Assembly: GCA_015832175.1 (NCBI GenBank)
Contig: WJXW01000016.1
Coordinates: 124,001-188,000 of the forward strand
From: Paraphaeosphaeria minitans
Taxonomy: Eukaryota > Ascomycota > Dothideomycetes > Pleosporales > Didymosphaeriaceae
Reading direction: 5' to 3'
Length of the DNA stretch: 64,000 nucleotides
Part shown: piece by piece, positions 46,725-59,913 of the stretch
Layout of the letters: the number at the start of each line of letters is the position of its first letter
Position numbering within the stretch: the first letter of the stretch is position 1
Notes under the pieces: generated by a model
Databases searched by the model: none
What the model saw: the letters and a program-made list of their open reading frames with translations, nothing else
Told to the model about the DNA's origin: nothing
Translations under genes and position numbers: made by a program

Positions 46725-47865
46725 TTCCAGACTACGTGCAATTAATCTGTTATGGCTGACAGATCATTCCCATGACAGAACCCGTGCCGCAATGATGTGA
46801 AAACCAATTGCAAGGCGGAACCCTCAACTAACTACTATGGTTGGTTCGAGACTGATTCCCCCGTGGGAAAGGGGTACATTCAGTCCTATGCACATCACTC
46901 AAGCAGATTTCATCACATTTAAACCCTTTAAATATCCCTAATCCCTGTATCTTCTCACACTCGTCAGGGCAGCTAGCTCACGTTTAGTGGAGGTCTTCGC
47001 CAAGGAGCATTTCCTTTTGTCTTGCCTAGTGAATATCCAGAGGTCGTTGCGCCTCGAGTTAGTATTTCAGCGATCAGCCCGACTAACGAACTTGACAATC
47101 ATTATCCTGGGGACACTTGGATAGGCACGGGGACGCAAAGGCGACGGAAGTGGGGCTGCTGCGTTATGAATGCTGGGGCTGTGTTCAAAAGGGGAATGGG
47201 CAAAGGGAGTTGGTTCCACCCACAGAGTATGGTAAATATGAGGAAGATGTGGACGTTCAGATATAATTCTTTCTAAAATTAGTGCATTTCAAGCACTGAG
47301 TGCTAGATACTAGAAAATTTCACTATGTTTTCGACTTTTTAAACTGGTAGAACTCTATTACAGCGTGTATACTCTATCGCAACTTTATTTCCTGATATTA
47401 TAACAGTATAAGAGAGATCTATTGCAATGATCTACTATAATAAGTAATTATGGTACAAGTGTATTGGCAGTAGAGCGCTAGGCTTGTAACCTAACAAGAG
47501 TAGAGTTAAGTGTGAGAGTGATGGATTGTTCTAGCTAGTAGATGACGGATATATCAACAGTAAGCAAGTACCTTCCGGCTGCCATCAGGAGCACCTTCTT
47601 AACTAGTGGATGTTTAAATTTCAAATCTAAGAATAACAACAGTTGGCTTCTGCGTTACCACCCCTGCACCATGTCGAGGACACGGTACACATAAGGTATG
47701 CTGGCGGGAATTGAAGGGCTCTCGAAGTTTTCGTGGGCACGGGGGTAGGTAAGGGGGTATTCAAGTCAGGTATCGAAGGCCTGTACGGTTGGATGGGGAG
47801 CGGACGAGGCGGCGCCCAAGGACGGACCGGCGACTGCGGGATCGACAGAGCGGCGGGACAGGCTG
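46725..47865. other. Intergenic, AT-rich from ~47260 to 47640
   Basis: Marks the right-hand limit of the terpene cluster. Base composition drops sharply to AT-rich in the middle without the TAG/CTA density of the RIP blocks. No gene or repeat recognised. Confidence 0.5.
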
Positions 47866-48363
47866 ATGCTGTTATCGCTTATTAGAGAATTGCTCTTGTC
47901 CATCAAGCATCGTTCTATGGAGTTAATAATCGAACGAACATACGTTGGCATTGCGTCAGCAAGTCACGAGCGGTGCTGGTCTTGGGACAATCTTTGCGAG
48001 ATGATGGTTGAAGTAAGTGAGGGTGGAAGTAAAAGTCGATGGTATGGACGAAATGGTGCAGAGACGATGCTTAGGGCCTTCCAGGGCGCGGTGGAAGATG
48101 AATCGAGAGGAGATGGACAGAAGAGAAGAGTGTCCGAGTGGAAAGTGCGGGTGTCTTATGTGAACCAGAAAGGTGAGACACTACTTGTGATCAGTGTGCC
48201 TGGCACCGCAGAACCTGGTTCAGAACACGGCGAGATTGCTAGTTTGCGGGTGCGTGCATGTAGATCGTTACACATGCCTGCTCGTAACACTTCCCGCTCA
48301 TTGCTCGAAGAAAGAAGTCCGGCATCTTCTGCTCGCTCAGACCTCGTAAGCTATCTGGTTTGA
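47866..48363 (+). CDS. Weakly supported hypothetical protein
   Basis: 165-codon open frame from an ATG. The first ~100 residues have mixed composition that could be real; the last 50 are Arg/Ser-rich. No domain, signal peptide or splice partner seen. It may be chance. Confidence 0.2.
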   Translation: MLLSLIRELLLSIKHRSMELIIERTYVGIASASHERCWSWDNLCEMMVEVSEGGSKSRWYGRNGAETMLRAFQGAVEDESRGDGQKRRVSEWKVRVSYVNQKGETLLVISVPGTAEPGSEHGEIASLRVRACRSLHMPARNTSRSLLEERSPASSARSDLVSYLV

Positions 48364-48689
48364 ATTCCAAATCGTGCTTGGTCTGAATCCACGAGGTGTT
48401 GTCTGCACCCTGTCTGTCTCTCATCAGAAGCCCGCCTCGTATGATCTCAGACGCTCGCGAATGGACAAAGCCCGTGCATTGCCCCCTGCATGCGAGCCAC
48501 CATATCACACCGCAAAAAGCCCTCCTGACCAGCGATCTTGCTGCGCGCCTGCCTCACAGGCGAGAAGCAAAGTCTCATATCCCGTTGCCCTCTTCGCACG
48601 AGGCATGTACAGCGTAGGACGAATCTTTGTAAAGTTCTCGGTCTGGCCCAGTGTGATTGTGTCCGTGTGCCAGCGTTACGGGTGCGAGA

Positions 48690-48870
48690 ATACGGGGCGA
48701 AGAATGCGGGCGAAGAATGCGGGCGAAGAATGCGGGCGAAGACTGCGGGCGAAGACTGCGGGGTGAACAACGTGGGTGAACAATGTGGGTGAACAATGTG
48801 GGTGAAGTATGCGGGTGAAGAATGCGGGGCCAATAATGCGGGGCGAAAACTGCGGGCGAAGACTGCGGGG
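48690..48870. repeat. 13-bp minisatellite
   Basis: About 14 imperfect copies of a 13-bp unit of the type GCGGGCGAAGAAT, drifting into GTGGGTGAACAAT. Open frames across it on both strands result from the repeat having no stop codons. The remaining 48870-49947 stretch has no clear gene; a 170-codon frame at 48899-49408 has changing coding texture and is not called. Confidence 0.75.
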
Positions 48871-49947
48871 TGGAGAGTAGACCGAGCCTAGGCCCGATAT
48901 GCATAAGCACCGGCTCGCTACTGGATGGCCCCCACCGCCATCGCCGTTAGCCATGGCGCCCACGACGCTGGATGCTGCTGAGGGTGTGATGGGCACTCTG
49001 CGCGCCATCGGCCATCTCGACCCAGACCTGGTCACTGGCACTCTGCCTTCCGCCAGCTTCCTCCACCAGGGCGGCATCAGCATGCCGACGACACGGCACG
49101 CAGCCCACATCCCCACCGCGCCAGTCTTGATGCTCTCGTCAGAACGAGGTTCGACACCTTGCCACTCGACTCGAGTCTGGGATGGGACTCACTGGAGCCC
49201 ATGTTCCAGCGACGCACCTAGGCGGGATCGGACAGCCGAGTGTAGCTCTAGGTGTTGTGCGAATCGAGGACGCGAGGGTCTGGTGGGGATGACTGGTACC
49301 GTATGCACCAAGCAATGGAGCACGCTCGCCATGTACCAAGAAGCGAACGGGTTTTTGAGCATCGAGAGCCTCGCCATGTTCTTACGCGCCGAGTATGCGT
49401 GCCTCTGAGATTGTCGTGCTTCTGAGGCGGCTCGCTGGAACTTCGCGGCGGAATGGGCAGCGATTGGCTGGTTCCTGGTCCCCGCACGTTTGGCGAAGCG
49501 CTCACTTCTGGGCGGCTTGTCGCCCGAGCAGCCCGCCCTTCAAAGGCGCTGCCACCATTTCGTGACTGGCTGTGAGGCTTTGTTGCTCTTTGTTCGCGGT
49601 TGTGCGTTTCTATTCTCGGCGGCTGTGTGATTCACTGCTGGCCTTCACAATGCCGGCTTTGACGGGTGACTGATATATGAGCGCTGGGTGGCCGCCACGT
49701 CCTTGCCCCGAAGCACAACTCTCATTCGGTTTGACTGACGAATCTCCTTGCTGTCTTTTTCTTTATCTTCTGCATATCCTGCACAGCGCGGTACCGTACC
49801 GGTTACCTGTGCCTACAATCAGCATATCGATAGAAAGATACCCCGAGCACCACCTCCACCTCCACTCCACCTTGGCCTCTACATCTACCTCCACCTCGAA
49901 ATCTTCGAAACCTACCTCGACCTCTGCACCCTTTCACCTCCGCCGCA

Positions 49948-50700
49948 ATGGGAAAGCTCGACGCGGCCATCAAGCTCGGCCATACCGCCGCCCAACACGC
50001 CCGCACCGCCCAAGACCTCCACGCAACCAACAAAAACCTGCACGCGACAGCCACCGAACTCCGCGGCATGGACGCACGCAACCTCGGCCGCACCGCTGGG
50101 CACACCGCGTACACCCAAGGCGCCGACACGGGCAAGACGGCTGCGAAGACCTGGCTCAAGACCTTCGAGGTGGTCCCACGCATGGTGTGTCGTGGGCTGC
50201 AGTTCTTGTTCGCCTTGATTGCGTGCGGTTACTACGTGAATGCGAACAGCAACGGGGGTGCGGCGGTGTGGCTCTTCGCCATCGCGGTTTCGGGCCTGAG
50301 CGCGGCCACGGCGGCCGTCTTCGCACTGGCCACCCCCCTGGCCGCGATCCCGTTCATCGGGGGAAGGATGAAGGTGGTCAAGACATACCGCGCCTTTGGG
50401 TGGGATCTCACCCTGTTTGTGACCTGGCTGGTTGCCTTTGGCGTCTTTGCGGGCATCTTCCTGCACAGGGATAATGGTGACGTGTTCAAAGGCGCGAAGC
50501 CCGCGCCGATGAAGGTCGCCGTGTGGATTGATTTTGTAAATGCTGTGCTGTGGCTACTCTCGGGGGTATATGGGGCAGTGAAGACATTTTTGGGAGACAA
50601 GGCAGATGCGGTGACGCAGAGGTTAGGAGAGAAGATGTTCAAAAAGAGGGAGGCCGAGGTAGTGGCAGGGAAGGAGGCGGGGCTTACGGAGACTGTTTAG
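49948..50700 (+). CDS. Four-TM membrane protein of unknown function
   Basis: Single-exon, 250 residues, the first ATG after a pyrimidine-rich leader. The N-terminal ~80 residues are hydrophilic and helical, rich in Ala/His/Thr with repeated H-A-T and N-L motifs. Four hydrophobic helices follow (about 83-103, 107-130, 150-172 and 190-210), with an F-x-W-D-x-x-L-F motif between the second and third. The tail is charged. The layout resembles fungal MARVEL-like or unnamed plasma-membrane proteins, but I cannot assign a family with confidence. It lies outside the terpene cluster. Confidence 0.7.
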   Translation: MGKLDAAIKLGHTAAQHARTAQDLHATNKNLHATATELRGMDARNLGRTAGHTAYTQGADTGKTAAKTWLKTFEVVPRMVCRGLQFLFALIACGYYVNANSNGGAAVWLFAIAVSGLSAATAAVFALATPLAAIPFIGGRMKVVKTYRAFGWDLTLFVTWLVAFGVFAGIFLHRDNGDVFKGAKPAPMKVAVWIDFVNAVLWLLSGVYGAVKTFLGDKADAVTQRLGEKMFKKREAEVVAGKEAGLTETV

Positions 50701-50760
50701 AATGTTGTGGGCATTTAGCGTTTATCTTTTGATAATAGTCAAGCCTTATATGCCCCGCCT

Positions 50761-50809
50761 ATCACCTAACTGTGCTCCGTCGGCCCTACGGCCGCCCGGA
50801 ACGTGACAG
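50761..50809. repeat. Dispersed 50-nt motif, second copy
   Basis: Shares roughly 38 of 50 positions with 11700-11748, including ATCACCT, GCTCCGTC and CGGAAC blocks. Both copies lie 60-75 bp beyond a stop codon. Confidence 0.45.
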
Positions 50810-50990
50810 AAAACACATTAGAGAGAAAATGTTTAAGTCTGTAACATAATAATACCTATGAACCCATGGGACTTCTCCTTTTCTTACCTTATGTTCCTAT
50901 TCCCTTTTTTGTGTTAGGCTCTACCTTGTGTTTCTTTTTTCTTATTTCATTCCTTCTGCTCTTTGTGTACCTCCGTCTCCTCGTGTTCCT

Positions 50991-52450
50991 CTACTCCTCG
51001 TGTTCCTCCGTCTTCTTCTGTTCCTCCTCCGTCTTCTTCTGTTCCTCCTCCGTCTTCTTCTGTTCCTCCTCCGTCTTCTTCTGTTCCTCCTCCGTCTTCT
51101 TCTGTTCCTCCTCTATCTTCTTCTGTTCCTCCTCCGTCTTCTTCTGTTCCTCCTCCGTCTTCTTCTGTTCCTCCTCCGTCTTCTTCTGTTCCTCCTCCGT
51201 CTTCTTCTGTTCCTCCTCCGTCTTCTTCTGTTCCTCCTCCGTCTTCTTCTGTTCCTCCTCCGTCTTCTTCTGTTCCTCCTCCGTCTTCTTCTGTTCCTCC
51301 TCCGTCTTCTTCTGTTCCTCCTCCGTCTTCTTCTGTTCCTCCTCCGTCTTCTTCTGTTCCTCCTCCGTCTTCTTCTGTTCCTCCTCCGTCTTCTTCTGTT
51401 CCTCCTCCGTCTTCTTCTGTTCCTCCTCCGTCTTCTTCTGTTCCTCCTTCGTCTGCTTAGGTTCTTCTTCCTTATTGTGTTCACCCTTCTCCTTGTGTTC
51501 ACTCTTAGTCTCCTTGTGCTCACCCTCGGTCTCCTTCTGTTCCCCCTGTGCACCTCCATCACCCCCACCCCTCTTCTTAGCGCCCACCTCCGCAGCTGAC
51601 GTATCTTCATCCCCAATGTGCGCATGCCGCCCTAAAACAATACCAGGCGCAATAGGTTGCGGCATTAGCGTCTTAGGGAGCGGAAGCGTAGTAGGAGGGT
51701 CAGTTCCTCCTGCCAGCAGCGCAGGTTCGGATAGAGGTGATTTTGGAGGGTGTGGCGTAGCGATCCTGACGGGGGGCTGGGAGCTGGAGGTGCTCGCGAA
51801 GAGGGACACAGGATTGGCAGTCTGGCTAACATCCTTCATCTGGCTGTTATCGTTAACAGGAGCTGGGACCCAGAGGCGCTCGCAAGGAGGGACACAGGAT
51901 TGGCGGTCAGGTCGACATCCTTCGTCTGGCTGTCATTCTGGGTCTGGCCATCGTTCTTGGTCTGGCCGTCATGCTGGGTCTAGCCTTCGTTCTTAGTTAC
52001 GGAGGCTGCATTAGCTGGCGTACCCTCTTTCTCTTCTTCCTCCAGCAGCTGCTGGTAGATTGCTTCGCCTCCAGCGGTATTAGAGGTGGGCGAATCGTCG
52101 GCCTTAATAGGCGCAGTATCGCGCAAAACCTCTACCACAACGTCAGCAAACAGTCTTTAGCCAATAGGGCACAGCAGGACACACCAAATTCTACGTGCGC
52201 CCGGACAGCCTGAGCCAGCTCGCACTTGTCCCTCCCTGCATCGTTGACTCTCTCCAGGACCCAAGAGTAGAAACTAAAGAACTTGTCGCGGAACCGCAGT
52301 CCGTTAAACTCTTCCTTAGGCACGGGATTTAGCTAGTCTGCGCAGAACACATCTGTGCGCGAGGTAAGTGTATGCATGTAGCCAGCGGGCAGCAACCGGA
52401 TAGTATTCTTGAGCGACTCAGCTGGCTTGTAGAACCAGGCGCCAGGTGGT
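50991..52450 (-). pseudogene. Repeat-containing coiled-coil gene, damaged 5' part
   Basis: The 3' part (51839-50991) is an open 282-codon frame. A disordered Pro/Ser-rich region leads into Lys/Glu/Gln-rich sequence and then ~21 copies of the heptad T-E-E-E-Q-K-K, predicted to form a long charged helix or coiled coil. Upstream on the same strand the coding signal continues to ~52450 but is broken: TAG where CAG is expected at 52333-52335 and 51980-51982, and frame changes near 52140 and 51850. The 5' fragment has a well-textured globular segment (F-S-F-Y-S-W-V-L-E-R). I do not recognise the family. The damage fits spread of CpA-to-TpA mutation from the adjacent retroelement block. An alternative is that only the 3' part is expressed, from the ATG at 51839. 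Confidence 0.45.
51005..51450. repeat. 21-bp minisatellite (about 21 copies)
   Basis: Almost perfect tandem array of TTCTTCTGTTCCTCCTCCGTC on the plus strand. One copy near 51110 has ATC for GTC. It is free of stops in several frames on both strands, so long open frames here are not evidence of coding by themselves. The minus-strand frame gives a chemically sensible heptad and continues into non-repeat coding-like sequence. Confidence 0.9.
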
Positions 52451-53681
52451 AGCGGTAATAGTGGTGATAGTGTGGTGGGGTGGTGGTCTAGATTCGCAAC
52501 TTAGCACCTGGCTTTATGTTGTGTTGTGCGTGTTTGTGCTACACTGCACGTGTTTGTGTCGTGTCGCGCGTCGTTGTCCCGCGTCGTCATACAACAATGT
52601 GTGTGCGCTGTAGGCAGCCTACCTAGGGTAGAGTAAACTGTCACTACTAGAATTTGGAGTTACAGCCAAAAATCCCTACTTTAAGGGCGGTTTCATTTGC
52701 TAACACTAACTTAGTGTTCGTTTTTGTTCAAATAAAAATAGTAGCATTAAGAATTACATTACAAATTCTCACCGTCTTTTAGTTCCACTTTCCTACCTCT
52801 CTTTTTGCGTTACTGCGAGTACATGTCCCTGGCCTTTACTGCCCGTCCTTGCTATTGATCCTGGCAAGACTTAATCGCAGGATCTAGTAGGTTTCTAATG
52901 CCCGCTCTAGAACCTTTTTCGCGTCCATTTTCTGGTATCCATTTTCTGCCCCGTTCCAATTTTCAAAGTATCTCGGATTTCGGCGTTACTGAGGGGAATT
53001 TCGTGCGTCCGCTCTGGGGTAAACGTCGTCAAAGCTATTAAAGTGTCGACGGCAAGTGGGTTAGCAACAACACACGTTGCGATTGGAGTAAGCTAATAGT
53101 AGTAAATGTTAACAGCAGGATTAACGCTGCCTATATCTGGGTCCTTTCATTGCATCTTGCCGTAGCGATAGATGCGGCACTAAAGAAAGGAGCGAGGATA
53201 ATCTACAGTTATATTACGTAACTAGCTACGTTAAGAACATTAATCGGATAATTGGATAAGGTGGAGTTGAAAGAGTGCAGGAAATCTAACGTACGTGGAT
53301 TTAGAGGGTGAGACAGTGTTCTATAGCTCTTCTAATTATTAGATAACCTATCTTGAATTATTCCTCTCGCAACACTATAATTAGTTATCTAATAGTGGCT
53401 ACGTCTTTAAACACTCTAAATTTATTCTTTATAGAGACAGTAGTAGATTCTAGTAGGCTAAAACTAATTAAAGGCAGTAAGACTATAAAATGTACTAGTT
53501 CTAGGTGCTGTTAGTGTAGCTGTGCCTAGTAATGTTAGTTTATTAGCGTTTTTTATTTCTAGAGTTTATTATATCCCCCCCTTTTATAAGTAGTTTATTA
53601 TCTATAGTACTTTTAGTAATTATGCCTTAGTGTACTATAAAGATTATATGTACTTATTAGGATCTAAGACTCTAACAATGG
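52451..53681. other. Transition from gene space to RIP-degraded repeats
   Basis: GC content falls steadily. A TGTTGTGTGTTTGTG-rich stretch lies at 52510-52610. An imperfect inverted repeat (TAGATAAC...GTTATCTA) sits at ~53342-53393. No gene seen. The last five bases (53677-53681, AATGG) are the target-site duplication of the next element. Confidence 0.5.
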
Positions 53682-54112
53682 TGTTAGGATCTGAAATCCA
53701 CATAATGGCGGGAAGCTGGTTTTGTACCTAGCAGGCGCGTAGCAAGGATCGAGCGGGGACTTAATGCTGGCTACGCCTTAAATAAAGGAATTACGTAACT
53801 ACTCTCTACAGAGCGCTTAATTGCTCTGTACTAGAGTATAACACACATAACCGCTCTCTATAGAGCGCTCTCTATAGAGCGCTCCCTATAGAGCGGACTT
53901 TGCTTAGTATATAGGAACGTAAGGATAAACTCTCTATACTTATATTTAATCTATTTATTAATCTATTATTTAGATTCTAGTAGACTAAATTATTAACTTG
54001 TTACACTTTATAAAATACTATTATATTAATAAGACCTTCCACCTTCTGTAAGTACTCCTACCTAAGAACTAACCTTAACCCTTTAGGACTAGCTACCTTA
54101 TTAGATTTAATA
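53682..54112 (+). repeat. 5' LTR of the Gypsy element
   Basis: Begins TGTTAGGATC. Ends ...GATTTAATA (original CA end changed to TA). Contains GAGCGCTCTCTATAGAGCG palindromic units at 53845-53895. Same length as the 3' copy. It keeps more CpA and GC than the 3' copy. Confidence 0.9.
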
Positions 54113-57100
54113 TCTTAAACACCTTTAATATAAGTACTTTATAAACTCCTACCTCTTCTACAGCTTTAGGTGCCGCTAAGATTACTCCTATAAAGGATAG
54201 CAGTAAGGCGTATAAACCTAATTTTTACTTTAGCGAATAATCTTAAACTAACGTCTAGATTCTCTAGTTAGATCTCTACTTCTTTAACTTAGACAAACCT
54301 CTTAAAGACAAAAAAAAAGTTATCTTTGCAGCAATATATATACAAAGAGATACAGGATTATAGATCTATTCCTACCTTAAAAAGTACCTAGGAATAGACT
54401 ATAATAATAACAACAACAACTATATAGACAACTATACTAATGCAGTTAATATTATTAAAGATTATAATAACTTTAAGAAATACCTTAAACAACTCTTTAG
54501 GATTACTAATAAAAACTCTATTATAAAAGCAAAGATTTAAACTATAACTTAGAAATAATTAGTAGCTAAGTATATAGCTAAGTTTCGCAGATACGCTGTG
54601 TAACTTAACTAGGACAATAAATCTCTTTAGGACATGTATAAATAAGGACTTAAATAGAAACTATATAAGGAACTCTTACGTAGTAGTGCACAAATTGCTA
54701 ACCTTAAAGAACTATATAAAGAAACTATTAGAATTAATAGAAAGTGGTTTTCACTATAATAGGAGCTCTACTAAAACCCTAGGGCAATAAGCTTTAGATA
54801 ACTAGTAAAAATAGTTTATAAGAACCCTATTAGAATTGTCTAAAAGTAATAGCTAAGGAACTACTAAAGATACAAACTAATAGAAGATGTCTAGTTTAAC
54901 TACTTAAGCAAAAGAAAAAGAGGAAGAATAGGCCTTAAGTAGCCTAATAAACGCGTCTCTAATAGAAGTTAATAATTAATAACTAAGACCCATAAATGCT
55001 TTATATGTGGCAAACTAGGCTATATAGCTAGAAACTATAGATTAAAGAATAAAGTCTATTAAACTAAGTTAAATATACTAACTATTAAGGACTAGGAACC
55101 TAATAAGAAATAAGAAGTTATTATAACACTATTTAGTTACTAACGCGTTACACTAGAGCAAAGTAAGTAATTAGATTTACTTAACTTATAACTATACAAA
55201 GATCTAGAAGACAACTCTAATATATACCACAACGTAGAAGATATAGAAGAGATACTAAGATCTCTTACTCCTTACCCACAAAGTAGGTAGGAAGAAGACA
55301 ACCCTATATTACCTAAGTACAAACTAAATGTTTAGGACTACATAGAACCCTACTAGGCACTAAAAGGAATACAACCCTATAAAAATAAGAATTTAGACTA
55401 CGTACTAAAGTACTACCTAGACTACTAAAATCCTATACACTAATTCTATATGTAGACGTATTGCGAAGAACTAATATGTGTATAACATAAGATAGAGAAA
55501 GAGGAGAATAAGAAATAACTTAGAAGGAAACTACGCTATAGATAGATATAGATAGACTACCCTATTACAGCTTGCGACAAACACCTCTAGAATAAATAAT
55601 AAGTAAAATACTTTCCTTACCTTACGCTAAAGGGTAATAAATACTATAATATACTTATTAATAGAGACTATATATAACTATACTAGTACACGTGTCTAAA
55701 CTAAGACTACAAATACTACTATATAGCTAAACATTTAGACAGCTTTGCAAACTACCCTATATAAGAAGTAATAATAGAGCTACTAATTTAACTAGTATAT
55801 AGGAATAGTGAAAACTGTAGGAGAAAAAACAGAAGAACATCCTTATAGAAAAAAGAAGAAAATAATCTACACAAGCTATATACTTAAGAATAATAATAGA
55901 AGCAGATGCTTAGAAACGTATACTAGGCACTAGAACTTAACTATAACTTATATAAATAGATGTTTTTTTTAGGCCTAAACTTAGACAAGAAAACGCCTTT
56001 ATTAAATTAAATGCTATAGTAAGTATAGTATTAGTTAAGCTACTAGTACAGCTTAAAGAAATATAGGCTTAAGCTCTTATAGACTTAGAAGTAGAAAAGA
56101 ACTTTATATCTTATTAGATAGCAAGATAAGCAGGACTTATAATATTAGAGAAAAAAGTACCCTACATTATCTATATCGCGAATAGATCCCTAATGCCCAA
56201 GACACCTTAAATATACTAGGAGGTCACTACTATAATAATAGTCTAAAAATATAGCGAGGAACTTACCTTAGATATTTTACTAGGATCTAAGCATAAGTTA
56301 GTCTTAGAATTACCTTAGTTAATAATACATAACCTATAGATTAACTAGGGTACAAAGAAGATATTATTTAAACGCTATAATTATATATTATAAGTAAAGC
56401 CTATGTATTAACTAAAAATAATAGTAGATAAGGGAGTTATTAACAATATAATACTGCAATAGATAGTTAAAAAACAGAAGCACACCTTAGTAGACGCTAG
56501 TAGGAACTACTAGGTTAAGAAGCGTGAGAAAGAGGATAATAGCACACCCTTTACCTTACTAAGAGAGTACAGGAAATAGACATATATATTTACAGAAAAG
56601 AAACAAAAAGTAAACCTACTAGAATATTAACCCTAGGATCTTATAATAGACCTAGAAGAAGGGAAGACGCTACCCTTTAGACTACTATATAGTAAGATAG
56701 GAGAAGAACTTCTTAAAGAACGTAATTTTATTAAGATAAACCTTAAGAAAGGATATATATAACTATTAAAGTTACTAGCAGTAAGCCCTTTTATGTTTAT
56801 TAAGAAAAAGGATAGATTAGACAGACTATACGTTAACTACTAATAACTTAATAATATAACAATAAAGAACCAATATTTACTACTAAATATTATAGAGCTA
56901 CAAGATTAACTATCTTAAGCCAAGATATTTACAATAATAGATCTAAGAGACAGTTACCACCTTATATAAATTAAAAAAGGTGAAGAATAGAAAATAGCGT
57001 TTTAATTACGCTATAGACTATTTAAATATAAGGTTATACCTTTTAGACTTATAAACGCACTAGCAGCTTTTATGGCGCTTATTAATAATATACTCTGTGA

Positions 57101-59913
57101 ATATCTAGACATATTTATTATTATATATATAGATAATATCCTTGTTTTTTCTAAAAACGAATTAGACCACACTAAGTATGTATAGATAGTACTAGAAGCA
57201 CTAGACAAAGCATGCCTTTATATTAAACTTAAGAAATGTAAGTTTAACGTTAAATAACTTAAATTCCTAGGACACATTATTACTATAGAAGGAATCAAGA
57301 TGGCACTAAGTAAGATTAAATATATTAAGAACTAGCTAATACTAAAGATAGCTAAGAATATCTAAGAATTCTTAGAATTCTATAGATTTAACTAATAATT
57401 TATCTAAAATTATATAAAGGTCACAATACCTTTAACAAATCTTACGAAGAAGGATGTACCCTTTAAATAAATAGATAAGTATAGAATGTTATTCTAACTC
57501 CTTAAGACAGTATGTATTATAGAACCTATCTTTATTTATTTTAGAAGCAATAAACTACTACGCTTTAAAATAAACGCTAGCGATCTTACGCTAGGCGCCT
57601 GCGCTAAATAAGAATATAATAGCAAATAGCACCTAATTGCCTATTACTTATACAAATTTAATAATGCTAAAACACAATATAATATACATAATAAAGAACT
57701 CTATGCTATTATTAAAGCCTTAAAGCACTAGAGGATTTATGCGCTTAGTTGCTTAACGCTAGAAATCTATATAGATTATAAGAACCTTTTAAGGTTTACA
57801 ATAACAAAAGAACTTACGCTATAATAACAAAAATAGTTATAGACTACTAGGCAGTACAAGTTTAAAATTATCTATATAGCTAGAAAAGAAAATGGCAGAG
57901 TAGACGCTCTTAGCTAATAAAGTAATCTAGTAGGAGAAAAGGTAAAAACCTTCTTTGCAATCTTTCGCAAAGCTAAAGATAGATCTCTAGAGCTAATAGT
58001 AGAACTAAATTAACTTTTAGTAATTAACTAAGAAGTTCTAGAACATCTACAGACTAAGATTATCCAACAATATTATAATAACCCTATGTACGGACACCTA
58101 GGCATTATAAAAACAATAGAACTTATCTAAAGAAATTACACTTTTAAAGGAATTAAGGAAGCTGTAATAACTTATATCTATAAATGTGTAGAATGCTAAA
58201 GAAATAAACACAGCATACATCTTAAATATAGAGAGATATAAGTAATTAGAATACTAATAGCACTATAGAAAGACATCGCTATAGACTTTATTACAGGAAT
58301 TCTAAACTCTAAGGATCTAATAACAAGAATTAAATACAATAGTATACTAGTAATAGTCTACTAACTAACTAAGTATATTAAGCTTATTCCATGTTTTAAA
58401 AGAATAATAGTAAAGAAACTCGCTTTTCTTATCCTAGACTAACTAATTAGACACTACAGAATCCTAAAAATAATTATTAGCGATAGAGACAAGCTCTTTA
58501 CGTTAAATTATTAGATAACGCTTATAGCACTACTTAGAACAAAACAAAAGCTATTAATAGCTTACTATCTATAAATAGACAGATAGACAGAACGTACAAA
58601 CTAAACTATAGAAACGTACCTACGTATCTACTACAACAGTTAGAAGAATAACTAGGTTTTATTACTACTTATAGCACAGTTAGCCTATAATAACAAAGTA
58701 TTAGCAGTATTAGGACATACACTATTCTATATAAACTATAGAAGACACCCACATCTCTTTAATTAATAATTTCCTACGACAATTAAAGCAAAAGAAGCTA
58801 TAGATATAGTAGAAAATATAAAGAAAATACACTAATAACTCTAAGAGAATCTTAAGAAAGCTTAGCAGCAATTAATTTTATACTAAAACTAAAAACGAAA
58901 AATAGCACTTTAGCTAAAGAAGGGGGATAAAGCATATCTGCTTATAAAGAACCTTTAAACTTAGAAGAGCAAACATAAGAAATTAGATTATATTAAAGTT
59001 AGACTATTTTATATTTCTAAGTAAATATTACTAGTAAACTATAAGCTAGAACTATCGCCAGATACAAAGATACACTTAGTATTCCACGTATTATAACTGG
59101 AACTAGCAGACCCTAATACACTAGTTAAAACCACCTTCTACTACTAGACTAAGGAAGAAAATAAATTTAAGGTTAAAAGAATTCTAGAATATAATTAGTA
59201 TAACAACACGTATCTTATTAAGTAGAAAGGTTACCCACATAGCAAAAACACCTAGGAACTAAAAAACAATCTAGGAAACTATTAGTAAAAAATTAAAGAA
59301 TTTTACTAGAAACACAAATATACCTAGGAGGATTACAGTACTAACGCTATAGTATCTACTATGTTAAGCGTTAACTATATTGCTGTAGAGTAACTAACAG
59401 TCGCTATAGTAGTAGGACAATTAATAGTATCCGCATTTATGTCCTTACTATCTATAGTTATTTCTACAGCTAGACACAATGTTTTCTTATAAGCACACTC
59501 TTTAGCCTAAGCTAGTATCTTCTTATTTTATAATAACTACACTATTAGGAGAGATAATGCCTTCTTATTCTCCTTAACCTTCTTCTTGTACTCCTTATAA
59601 GTCTTATCTAGCGATAACTAGCTTATATTCACACACAGATAACCTAAGCGAATATATTTAGAACACTTTAAACCTAAACCTAGTATAATATAGTAAATAG
59701 AACCTTTAAAACTATAATTAATATAAAGGTTCTCTATAGTAATATTAGCCTCTTAGATCTCGCGATATAATTAATGTTTTTAAATAGTAGAGTTGCTAGG
59801 CATAATGCTAACAGACGTACTTATAGTAAGTAGGGTTAGTAGAATAGCTTACGTAATAATAGCTAAGATCTAAACATGTAATTTAGGACAAATCTGTAAA
59901 AGAGAGGGGATAA

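Noticed and set aside
50866..51996. Long plus-strand open frames (376, 223 and 165 codons) over the 21-bp array
   Set aside because: The repeat unit has no stop in these frames, so length is automatic. The predicted proteins are simple Ser/Leu/Phe/Pro repeats without a non-repeat domain.
53339..53395. Inverted repeat as a DNA transposon terminus
   Set aside because: The arms are short and imperfect, no target duplication or transposase remnant is visible, and AT-rich DNA yields such repeats by chance.
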